Both the position numbers and the translations under genes were made by a program. From the NCBI GenBank assembly GCA_041485845.1, contig JBGPKH010000427.1, positions 1-7,888 on the forward strand: a DNA stretch of 7,888 nt, read 5' to 3'. Every line of letters begins with the position of its first letter. Position 1 is the first letter of the stretch. Shown in pieces: positions 1 to 5,790 of the stretch. A model generated the notes under the pieces. The model had not been told where the DNA came from. It was given only the letters and a program-made list of their open reading frames with translations, and ran no database searches. This DNA comes from OMOG01 sp041485845. GTDB taxonomy: Bacteria; Acidobacteriota; Terriglobia; Bryobacterales; Bryobacteraceae.

Positions 1-280
1 CATGGACGACGTGATTTTCGAAGAGTTCAAAGGCACCGGCAACATGGAAATCCACCTGGAGCGCAAGCTGGTGGACAAGCGCGTCTTCCCGGCCATCGAC
101 ATCAACAAGAGCGGCACGCGCAAAGAGGAGCTGCTGCTCCCCAAGGAAGAGCTGAACCGGGTCTTCATTCTGCGCCGGGTGCTGGCCCCGCTCTCCCCGG
201 TGGAGACCATGGAACTGCTGCTCGACAAGCTGAACAAGACCCGCAGCAACGGCGAGTTCTTGGGCTCCATGAGCGGGTAG
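1..280 (+). CDS. rho: Transcription termination factor Rho, C-terminal fragment (5' end outside window)
   Basis: This is the last 92 codons of Rho, the hexameric RNA-dependent ATPase/helicase that ends transcription in the cytoplasm. The reading frame is open to the left edge, so the ATG at 2 is an internal methionine. The text matches the end of the Rho ATPase domain very closely: an EEFKGTGNMEIHL stretch near residue 8, then KRVFPAIDINKSGTRKEELL, which corresponds to the E. coli segment KRVFPAIDYNRSGTRKEELL. The usual helical tail with ILRR and a final LLDKLNKTRSNGEFL follows. The RNA-binding domain and the Walker A and B motifs must lie upstream. The gene ends at TAG 278-280 and the next gene begins 22 bp later on the same strand with no visible terminator between, so read-through into it is likely. 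Confidence 0.96.
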   Translation, partial: MDDVIFEEFKGTGNMEIHLERKLVDKRVFPAIDINKSGTRKEELLLPKEELNRVFILRRVLAPLSPVETMELLLDKLNKTRSNGEFLGSMSG

Positions 281-290
281 AATGGAAGCG

Positions 291-296
291 AGGTGA
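291..296 (+). promoter_or_regulatory. Shine-Dalgarno site for the Uma2 gene
   Basis: AGGTGA lies six bases before the GTG at 303. It supports that GTG as the start, which also gives a protein beginning in the normal Uma2 register (MATTTHLTIDDFERLP). No ATG in this frame lies between the rho stop and the conserved N-terminal part. Confidence 0.6.
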
Positions 297-302
297 ACCG
301 GC

Positions 303-839
303 GTGGCCACCACGACCCATCTGACGATCGATGATTTCGAGCGGCTTCCTTCCGAGCAGGCGGAGGGGCATGAACTCGTCGATGGAGAACTCGTTCCAGT
401 GTCTGGGAACAACCCGAACCACAATGGAATCCGCGATCTGCTGATCGAACTACTCCGCCCGTTCGTTCGCGAGAGGCGACTGGGCAAAGTGTTCGGCGAG
501 CAAGAATACGATTTCGGCGGGAACGCGCACGGGCCCGATGTGACTTTCTTTCGGCCCGCTAAACTGCCCCTGCTGGACCGCTTCAAGCGCGTACAGCGAT
601 TCGTGCCGGACCTCGCCATCGAGATCTTCTCCGCCAACGATACCTTCACATCGCTCTTGCGCAAGAAGGAACGCTATCGCAGTTGTGGAACCGAGGAGGT
701 CTGGATCATTTCCCCGGAAACCCGCGAAGTACTGATCTATTCAACCCGCGGCGACCGCATTCTCCGCGAAGACGCGGACCTCGCGACCGAGCTGATACCG
801 GGTTTTCAACTGCCCGTAAAACAGCTCTTCGAAGACTGA
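303..839 (+). CDS. Uma2 family (DUF820) PD-(D/E)XK nuclease-like protein
   Basis: A complete 178-residue protein, the normal length for the Uma2 family. Family features are in order: the N-terminal ELVDGELV segment (about 24-31), a GPDVTFF strand with Asp79, the PDLAIEIFS strand with Glu107, then LLRKKERY with Lys121 four residues before Tyr125, and EEVWIISPETREVLIY (131-146). Asp79, Glu107 and Lys121 form the expected PD-(D/E)XK active-site triad, so the fold and metal site look intact. The family is abundant in cyanobacteria, Chloroflexi, Planctomycetes and Acidobacteria, often in many copies; its cellular role is not settled and a nuclease function is predicted rather than known. The start is GTG. 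Codon choice differs from its neighbours: only 27 of the first 42 codons end in G or C, against almost all in metX, which could mean later acquisition. It is probably read on the rho transcript. Confidence 0.9.
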   Translation: MATTTHLTIDDFERLPSEQAEGHELVDGELVPVSGNNPNHNGIRDLLIELLRPFVRERRLGKVFGEQEYDFGGNAHGPDVTFFRPAKLPLLDRFKRVQRFVPDLAIEIFSANDTFTSLLRKKERYRSCGTEEVWIISPETREVLIYSTRGDRILREDADLATELIPGFQLPVKQLFED

Positions 840-904
840 CCAGGTCCCATCCCCTATACCGCTTGCTCACGCGCGTGCGCCCCGCCGACTCCGGCAAAAT
901 CCTT

Positions 905-928
905 CCGCGCTTCGGGCGTGGTTTTCTC
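905..928 (+). terminator. Probable intrinsic terminator after the Uma2 gene
   Basis: CCGCGC (905-910) pairs with GCGTGG (916-921) through six pairs, one of them G-U, around a TTCGG loop, and TTTTCTC follows directly. It sits 66 bp after the Uma2 stop in the gap between convergent genes. The T run is only four bases, so efficiency is uncertain. I see no hairpin with a T run on the minus strand for the convergent gene ending at 1026. Confidence 0.45.
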
Positions 929-942
929 AGCGCTCCCGGCTA

Positions 943-1009
943 CCTCTGCGCTCTCAGGTTTTGACTTGCTTTTCTTTTGTTTTCCTCCGCGCCTCGGCGG
1001 TGCGCTCTC
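943..1009. repeat. Short intergenic repeat: TGCGCTCTC twice, with CCTCYGCG words
   Basis: TGCGCTCTC occurs at 947-955 and again at 1001-1009, 54 bp apart. CCTCTGCG (943-950) is echoed by CCTCCGCG (984-991). Between them lies a T-rich stretch (958-983). The composition resembles the CTCTGCG-rich intergenic words dispersed in several bacterial phyla, but that resemblance is from memory and the copies are short. It contains no ORF that looks coding. Confidence 0.3.
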
Positions 1010-1025
1010 TTTCCCTCCCTTGTCA

Positions 1026-3047
1026 CTACTTCAGGATCTGAAACAGGTTGCTGTAATCGTCGGTCCACATCCGCACGGTTCGCTCGACTTCCAGCGGCGT
1101 CGACTGCGCGTCGAAGGCCCCGGGCGCCGAAGTCACCAATACCCATTTTGCGGCCGACACTTTATTCTCCCCATCCGGAGTATCCACCAGCCGCGCGGAC
1201 TTTCCCGCCGCCCGGCTCTCCCCCGCCAGCACCGGCCGCAGATCCAGATACCGATTCGTAATATGAACCGCGAGAACTCCGTCCGGCTTCAGGTGCCGGA
1301 AGTATAGCGATATCGCCTCGCGCGTCAACAGGTGAACCGGAATCGAATCGCCGGAGAACGCATCCACGGCCAGCACGTCATAATTCTGTGGTTCTTCGCG
1401 CTCCAGCGTGAGCCGGGCGTCTCCCAATGCCGCGTCCAGCTCTGCCGCCGAATCCCTCAGAAAAAAGAACTGCGAGCGCGCTATGTCGAGCACCAGCGGA
1501 TTGATTTCGTAGAACCGGTAGACATCGCCTGCGCGGCCGTACGCCGCGATGGTCCCGGCTCCCAACCCGATCGCTCCCACCCGCATCGGCCCGGCCTTCT
1601 GCTTCTCGCGAATCGCAATCCCGATCCCCGTGTTCGGTCCGTAGCGGGCCGTCGGCCAGTTGCGGCGCGATGGATGGAGAAACTCCTCGCCGTGCCTGAT
1701 GGTCCCGTGAGTCAGCGTGCGGGTCGCAGTCAGTGACTCCTCCGGACCCGAATCGGTCACCTTCAGAAGCCCGTAGAAGTTGCGCATGATGATTCGCGCC
1801 CCTTTCTCGGCCTCGCGCACCCGGGCTCCGAGATAGATCGCCAGGGCCAGCGTCAGCGCCGCCGCCACCAGCGGCGCCGGCTGTTTCCACTTTCGGAACC
1901 ACGGCAAACCTCTGTCCTGGAGCAGTGCCACAATCACCAGTACGCCGCACGCTACCAGTCCCACGGGCAGCTCGTAGTAGGCACGGAACACTTTCGGAGC
2001 GATCAGGCCCACGAGAATCCCACCCACGGCGCCGCCGGCCGCGATCGAAAGGTAGAATTGCGTGAGAAATCGCGGGTGCGGCTTGAGGCGTGCAAGCTCG
2101 CCATGGCATGCCATGCAGCACACGTACAGCCCCATGGCAAAAAGCGGGACCGTCACTTTGATGGGCACGCTGCCCTGCATGCCGGCGCCCAGCGCTACCC
2201 CCATACTCCACAGCCCTACGGCCAGCAATTGCAGATAGGGATTGCGCCCGTAGCGGCCCTGGCCTTGGAAGCAGAGGATGAAGGTGAGCAGGTAAATACT
2301 CAGCGGCAGCACCCACAGAAACGGGATGGCCGCCACGTTCTGCGTAAGGTGATTCGTGGTGGCCAGCAGCAGCGCGGAGGCGCACGCCGGCAGCGCCAGC
2401 CACATCGCGTAAAGGCGCAAGCGCGGCTTCTCCGCCGGCTCCGGGTCCACCAACAATTCCTTTCCCCGTGCGCCGCCTGACCGAACCGCCGTGAAGCCGC
2501 ACAACACAATGAAAGCGCCGTACGCCACCGACCAGATCCGCGCTTGCTGTTGTGCCGTGAACACTGGCTCGAACAGCGCCGGGTAACTGACCAGCGCGAA
2601 CATCGAGCCCGCATTCGAGAGCGCGCAAAGCCGGTAGGGCATCGGGTCCTGGAAGCGGCGCGCATACCATGCCTGGAGCAGCGGACCCGTCGTCGAGAGC
2701 AGGAAATAGGGGAGTCCCACGGTCGCCGTCAGCACAACCAGGATGCCCAGCACCGGGTCCTCATGGCCTCCGGGTTTCCACTTCGCGCTGGGGTAGACCG
2801 GCAGCGCCAGCGCACTGACTGACAGCCAGGCAATGTGGACCAGCATCTGCGTGCGCGGCTTGAAATACCGCACCAGCGCGTGCGCGTAGAGGTAGCCGAA
2901 CAGGAGCACTACCTGAAAGAAGAGGAGGCAGGTGGTCCAAACCGCCGCCGCGCCGCCGAACCACGGGAGGATGCTCCTGGCCAGCATCGGCTGGATCTGA
3001 AACAGCAGGAAGGCGCCGGCTACAATCGTGAGTGCGTACAGAAGCAT
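1026..3047 (-). CDS. Fused polytopic membrane protein / spermidine-synthase-like methyltransferase-fold protein
   Basis: A 673-residue protein with two parts. Residues 1-410 contain about 12 hydrophobic segments, starting with the family signature LLFQIQPMLARSILPWFGG (14-32) and including CHGELARLKPHPRFLTQFYL (314-333) followed by a glycine-rich helix. Residues 420-673 form a spermidine-synthase-type Rossmann domain: HGTIRHG (447-453), the SAM-type glycine loop GLGAGTIAAYG (494-504), the acidic EINP strand end with Glu514, GDARL (542-546), DAFSGDSIP (562-570) with Asp562 where SpeE has its catalytic Asp, and WTDDYSNL near the end. Such fusions are often labelled fused MFS/spermidine synthase; few have a tested activity, so polyamine synthesis is not assured. 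It is the last gene of the three-gene run. The only possible ATG is seven codons after the in-frame TGA of the upstream M20 gene. The ribosome site is weak (GTGAAG two bases before ATG). Confidence 0.88.
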   Translation of the reverse strand: MLLYALTIVAGAFLLFQIQPMLARSILPWFGGAAAVWTTCLLFFQVVLLFGYLYAHALVRYFKPRTQMLVHIAWLSVSALALPVYPSAKWKPGGHEDPVLGILVVLTATVGLPYFLLSTTGPLLQAWYARRFQDPMPYRLCALSNAGSMFALVSYPALFEPVFTAQQQARIWSVAYGAFIVLCGFTAVRSGGARGKELLVDPEPAEKPRLRLYAMWLALPACASALLLATTNHLTQNVAAIPFLWVLPLSIYLLTFILCFQGQGRYGRNPYLQLLAVGLWSMGVALGAGMQGSVPIKVTVPLFAMGLYVCCMACHGELARLKPHPRFLTQFYLSIAAGGAVGGILVGLIAPKVFRAYYELPVGLVACGVLVIVALLQDRGLPWFRKWKQPAPLVAAALTLALAIYLGARVREAEKGARIIMRNFYGLLKVTDSGPEESLTATRTLTHGTIRHGEEFLHPSRRNWPTARYGPNTGIGIAIREKQKAGPMRVGAIGLGAGTIAAYGRAGDVYRFYEINPLVLDIARSQFFFLRDSAAELDAALGDARLTLEREEPQNYDVLAVDAFSGDSIPVHLLTREAISLYFRHLKPDGVLAVHITNRYLDLRPVLAGESRAAGKSARLVDTPDGENKVSAAKWVLVTSAPGAFDAQSTPLEVERTVRMWTDDYSNLFQILK

Positions 3048-3068
3048 GACTTCACTGGGCCGTGCGGA

Positions 3069-4442
3069 TCAGGGAGCCGCGCACACCCGCGCCACGATCC
3101 GGCGCAACAGGTCCGTACCCACGCGCAGATTCTCGAGCGAAATGCGCTCGTCGTTCCCGTGCATGCGCAGTTCGCCGTCTTTGCGGAAAATCGGCACCCC
3201 GTAGACCGCCATGCCTTTGGCGCGCAGGTAGGCGCCGTCGGTGGTGCCGCGCATCAGGAACGGAACCACGAGCGCGTTGGGAGCCGCCTCGTGGAAGACT
3301 TTCTCCATGGCAAGGTACAGCGGCGATGTCACCGAGCTCGGTTCGGTGGACTGCCTGGGGTTGCCTACCGCCTCGATGGTGATGGCAGGATCGTCGATGA
3401 TCCTCCTCACCCGTGCGAAGACCTCTTCGTGCGCTTCGCCAGGCAGGCGGCGCCCGTCCACCTGAACTTCGGCGACGTTGGGAATCACGTTGATCTTGGC
3501 GCCGGCGGTAAGCATGGTCGCTGAGAACGTGGTGCGCAGCATGGCGAGGATCTCCGGATCGCGCTTCCGGATTTCGGCGGCCGTGCTCGAAGAGGTCGCC
3601 GGATTTTCCAGCTTCGGCGCCAGCGGCGCCAGCCAGGCATAGTCCGGCAGCTTGCCGATGGCTCTCAGGTACGCGCGCGTGGTGGCGTTCAGTTGCACCG
3701 GCTGATCGGCTTCGCTCAGCTTCACGATGGCGCGCGCCAGGTGAAGCACGGGATTGTCGTCGCGCGGCAGCGAGCCATGCCCTGCGGTGCCGTGCGCGGT
3801 CATCTTGAATCGCGTGGGAATCTTCTCCGCGGTTTGGATCTGGTACACCGGCACTCCAGACTTCGTCGGCAGGATGTACGAATACTCGTTCAAGGCGAAC
3901 TCGGCGTCGATCTTCGGCCAGGCATGGGCGATTATCCAGGTTGCGCCCGTCGACCCGGACTCCTCATCCGACTCCGATAACAGAATCACGTCGCGGTCGA
4001 GCGCCACTTTCCGCCGGTGCAAGTCGACCAGGACCGCCAGTTCGGCGGCCAGCAGGTTCTTGTCGTCCTCCGCCCCGCGGCCATAGATGTATCCGTCCTT
4101 GAGGATGCCGCCGAGGGGATCCACCGACCATTGCGCGCGGTCGGCGGGCACCACGTCGCTGTGCGCGATCAGCAGCAGCGGCCGCGCCTTGCCCGATCCG
4201 CGCAGGCGGGCGACGAAGTTCAAACGCTGCGGATGGTCGCCGAGCAGCTCGGCCGGAATGCCCTCGCGGTCCGCCACCTGTTTCAGGTATCTCGCGACCC
4301 GAGTCTCGTTGCCGGGCGGATTCGTCGAGTCCAGCCGGATCAGCTCGGGCAGGTAGCGGGCGGCCAGATCGGCGGCGCTTTCGCCGGTCTGGGCCGCCGT
4401 GACAGCGGCGAATGCCAGCGCTGCGAAGAGATAGGGTTTCAT
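3069..4442 (-). CDS. Exported M20-family metallopeptidase/amidohydrolase
   Basis: A 457-residue zinc hydrolase of the M20/M25/M40 type, which cuts peptide or N-acyl-amino-acid amide bonds. A Sec-type leader (MKPYLFAALAFAAVTAAQT, about 1-18) predicts export. The two-zinc site is complete: His94 and Asp96 in AHSDVV, Asp126 in GRGAEDDK, the base Glu160 and ligand Glu161 in SDEESGS, Glu186 in LNEYSY, and His428 in MHGNDERISLENL. The lid/dimerisation domain carries GHGSLP with His222. The WSVDPLGGILKDGYIYGRG run recalls the PM20D1/carboxypeptidase-S branch, which acts on N-acyl amino acids or dipeptides; the substrate here is unknown. The start is ATG at 4442, because it has the leader, a GAGGA site and an ATGA overlap with the preceding gene. 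A longer in-frame reading back to 4706 adds 88 residues that lie antisense-free but out of frame inside that gene and look non-coding. Confidence 0.9.
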   Translation of the reverse strand: MKPYLFAALAFAAVTAAQTGESAADLAARYLPELIRLDSTNPPGNETRVARYLKQVADREGIPAELLGDHPQRLNFVARLRGSGKARPLLLIAHSDVVPADRAQWSVDPLGGILKDGYIYGRGAEDDKNLLAAELAVLVDLHRRKVALDRDVILLSESDEESGSTGATWIIAHAWPKIDAEFALNEYSYILPTKSGVPVYQIQTAEKIPTRFKMTAHGTAGHGSLPRDDNPVLHLARAIVKLSEADQPVQLNATTRAYLRAIGKLPDYAWLAPLAPKLENPATSSSTAAEIRKRDPEILAMLRTTFSATMLTAGAKINVIPNVAEVQVDGRRLPGEAHEEVFARVRRIIDDPAITIEAVGNPRQSTEPSSVTSPLYLAMEKVFHEAAPNALVVPFLMRGTTDGAYLRAKGMAVYGVPIFRKDGELRMHGNDERISLENLRVGTDLLRRIVARVCAAP

Positions 4443-5419
4443 TGTGTCCTCGCGGATCCACTGCCTTCCGTCGCGGCGTCGCGCATGAAAAGCGCCATCA
4501 TGGAATCGGCCGGGTAAGGCCTGTTCATCGACCCGCCATCCCAATATCCGGCCTTCGGATCCTGGTGCGCTTTCAACCAGTCGAGAGCCCGGCGCAGTCG
4601 AACGTCCGGCGCTGCGATCCCCGCTTTTTCCAACACGACCGCGGTGAAGCCCGTGGCATAGGTGCAGTCTCCCGCCGCATGCGGCGCCTGCGGATGTTCT
4701 TTCCACGGCCCGAGCGACTCCATAGTCCAGCTACCATCGGGCTGCTGCTTTCGCCGGATTTCGTCGAGGATCGGCTTCCGCATGGATGCAGGCGGCGCAT
4801 CCGGCAATTTGCTGGAGGCCCACAGCGCCATCAGCCGGTTGTGCGGTGGTTGCGCGGGCCATTCCCGCCGGAGGTACGCGGTCAGCGCGGCAACGCGTTC
4901 ACGAACGGCGGGCCGGTCCCGGTATTCGGCCGGGGCGGCGCCGCTGGCCAGTGCCGCCAGCGATGCTCCATAGAAGGCCGATTCCGGCATTTCCCGCGGA
5001 TCGAGGTTGAGACTGAACCAGGCCCATCCTCCCTTGGCGCTTCCATCGCGAACTTGCAGCGACCACCTGCGGTCGAACACCTGCCGGGCTTGCGAAGACA
5101 GAGTCCCGGCTTTCGGATTCTCTACCGCCAGGAAGAGGGCGGCGAAGATCGACTCGACGCCGCGGAGCGCCGCCGGTAGTCCGGTCTCATACGCCGTGGG
5201 CTGGCTCTCGCCGAGCGCGCGGCGGAGTGCCGGCCGGACCAGGAGGTAGGCCGCGCCGGTATGGCAGGACACGCACGTGCCCGACGCCATCGCCGCCGGC
5301 CACGAAAACCATTTCTCCTGGCGGGAGTCCAGATACTGCGCCGCGAGTCGGGGATTCCAATCGCCGCCGCATGCAGGCACGGCCGCAGCCACCCAGAGGA
5401 GTGCGAGACGGGAAGGCAT
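4439..5419 (-). CDS. Exported haem-c protein with terpenoid-cyclase/prenyltransferase-like repeats
   Basis: A 326-residue protein. An N-terminal hydrophobic leader (MPSRLALLWVAAAVPACGG) predicts export; Cys17 might be a lipid-attachment site, though VPAC is a poor lipobox. Soon after comes one haem c motif, CVSCH (Cys49, Cys52, His53). The rest is alpha-helical with repeats like those of squalene cyclases and prenyltransferases: GGWAWFSLNLD (130-140), QQPDGSW (225-231, the classic QW-type motif), a TYATGFTAVVLEKAG helix (253-267) and a degenerate AHQDPKAGYWDGG (284-296). No DXDD cyclase acid motif is seen, so hopene synthesis is unlikely; a binding or redox role outside the cytoplasm is more likely. 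It leads the minus-strand run. ATG at 5419 is chosen for the leader; a 52-residue in-frame extension upstream has no leader and looks random. No Shine-Dalgarno precedes the ATG. Confidence 0.82.
   Translation of the reverse strand: MPSRLALLWVAAAVPACGGDWNPRLAAQYLDSRQEKWFSWPAAMASGTCVSCHTGAAYLLVRPALRRALGESQPTAYETGLPAALRGVESIFAALFLAVENPKAGTLSSQARQVFDRRWSLQVRDGSAKGGWAWFSLNLDPREMPESAFYGASLAALASGAAPAEYRDRPAVRERVAALTAYLRREWPAQPPHNRLMALWASSKLPDAPPASMRKPILDEIRRKQQPDGSWTMESLGPWKEHPQAPHAAGDCTYATGFTAVVLEKAGIAAPDVRLRRALDWLKAHQDPKAGYWDGGSMNRPYPADSMMALFMRDAATEGSGSARTQ
4443..4450 (-). promoter_or_regulatory. Shine-Dalgarno site for the M20 gene
   Basis: On the minus strand GAGGA (4450-4446) lies three bases from the ATG at 4442, inside the last codons of the upstream gene. 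Together with the ATGA stop-start overlap at 4442-4439 it suggests translational coupling and fixes the M20 start. Confidence 0.55.
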
Positions 5420-5428
5420 ATGAGCAAT

Positions 5429-5457
5429 AGTGTACCGATAAGCGGCGGGTTCCCGAA
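5429..5457 (-). promoter_or_regulatory. Weak candidate promoter for the three-gene minus-strand run
   Basis: On the minus strand TACACT (5434-5429) could be a -10 box, with only a poor -35 (TTCGGG, 5457-5452) 17 bases before it. Transcription would then begin two to five bases before the ATG at 5419. That would make a nearly leaderless message and would fit the missing ribosome site. The match is weak. Confidence 0.2.
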
Positions 5458-5471
5458 AGGCGAACACAGGT

Positions 5472-5494
5472 AGACCCCTGCCTCGGGTCTTTTT
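5472..5494 (+). terminator. Intrinsic terminator in the leader region upstream of metX
   Basis: AGACCC (5472-5477) pairs perfectly with GGGTCT (5485-5490) around the loop CTGCCTC, and the final T begins a run of five (5490-5494). By form it is the best terminator in the window. It reads on the plus strand, yet the gene to its left is on the minus strand, so no plus-strand coding region ends here. CAGG (5467-5470) could pair instead with CCTG (5477-5480), which would disrupt the stem; this gives a possible switch. It may be an attenuator for metX, the end of a small RNA, or an insulator. Confidence 0.6.
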
Positions 5495-5497
5495 GTC

Positions 5498-5557
5498 GCG
5501 AACTTGTGAAACCGCGCGTGCGAACCCGGGCGAGCGAACGGGCGCAACCCGCGAATC
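5498..5557. repeat. Cluster of GCGAAC words in the divergent intergenic region
   Basis: GCGAAC occurs at 5498-5503, 5520-5525 and 5534-5539, followed by the near matches GCAAC (5544-5548) and GCGAAT (5551-5556). Spacing is irregular (22, 14, about 10 and 7 bases). The surrounding 5495-5610 has no convincing gene and no riboswitch consensus that I recognise. The words could be regulator sites or chance in GC-rich DNA. Confidence 0.3.
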
Positions 5558-5610
5558 AACGGCCGCGGGAAGCACAGAGCACCACCGTGCGCCGCTGAAA
5601 TCCCTCGCTA

Positions 5611-5628
5611 CGGCTGGCGCCTCAGCCG
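5611..5628. other. Perfect 6-bp hairpin, possible palindromic intergenic unit
   Basis: CGGCTG (5611-5616) pairs with CAGCCG (5623-5628) around GCGCCT. No T run follows on either strand, so it is not an intrinsic terminator. It lies 17 bp before a second hairpin, a layout like a palindromic repeat unit or a structured RNA leader. Confidence 0.4.
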
Positions 5629-5644
5629 ATCACAGTTTGCGCGC

Positions 5645-5660
5645 CCCGGCCCAAGCCGGG
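5645..5660. other. Perfect GC-rich 6-bp hairpin
   Basis: CCCGGC (5645-5650) pairs with GCCGGG (5655-5660) around CCAA. It is in the middle of the 368-bp gap before metX. No T run follows. The remainder, 5662-5770, is open in the metX frame from an ATG at 5662 but lacks a ribosome site and does not resemble the MetX N-terminus. Confidence 0.4.
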
Positions 5661-5770
5661 CATGGATCAGTCTTCCGTCTCCTTCACTTCGATAACGAAC
5701 GGAACCATCCCGCCGGATCAAACCGGTACGGCCTCCGTTGAGAGAAGGCTCCATCGCGGTCTCTGTTATC

Positions 5771-5790
5771 ATGAAATCTCTCTCCTGATG
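5771..5790 (+). promoter_or_regulatory. Five-codon mini-ORF (MKSLS) whose stop overlaps the metX start
   Basis: ATG at 5771 opens a five-codon frame that ends at TGA 5786-5788. The last base of that stop is the first base of the metX ATG (TGATG). No Shine-Dalgarno is visible for either start; the only purine-rich run, GAGAGAAGG at 5740-5748, is over 20 bases before 5771. Arrangement suggests re-initiation, but so short a frame can arise by chance. Confidence 0.2.

Noticed and set aside
984..1005. CCGC/GCGG stem as a terminator for the SpeE-like gene on the minus strand
   Set aside because: Only four pairs and followed by an A-rich, not T-rich, run on the minus strand.
1378..2670. 430-residue minus-strand frame inside the SpeE-like gene
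   Set aside because: It is another register of the same strand as a gene with clear family motifs and is Arg/Gly/Ala-rich without motifs.
4443..4706. 88-residue N-terminal extension of the M20 gene
   Set aside because: It lies out of register inside the haem-c gene, has no family similarity and would hide the export leader at 4442.
5420..5575. 52-residue upstream extension of the haem-c/cyclase-like gene
   Set aside because: It covers the terminator hairpin, lacks a leader and would place the real leader internally.
5672..5713. Thirteen-codon minus-strand frame ending IEVKETED
   Set aside because: Too short, no family evidence and no promoter or clear ribosome site.
5493..5741. 82-residue plus-strand frame in the divergent intergenic region
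   Set aside because: TTG start inside the terminator tail, no ribosome site, no recognisable domain.
5738..5769. TTGAGA and TGTTAT as a metX promoter
   Set aside because: Spacing is 20 bases and the -10 matches four of six positions, too weak to call.
5662..5787. 42-residue N-terminal extension of metX from ATG 5662
   Set aside because: No ribosome site; text unlike MetX N-termini; the protein from 5788 already has the family's length.
5495..5787. SAM or SAH riboswitch before metX
   Set aside because: I looked for the SAM-I, SAM-II and SAH core consensus on the plus strand and found none; a covariance-model search would be decisive.
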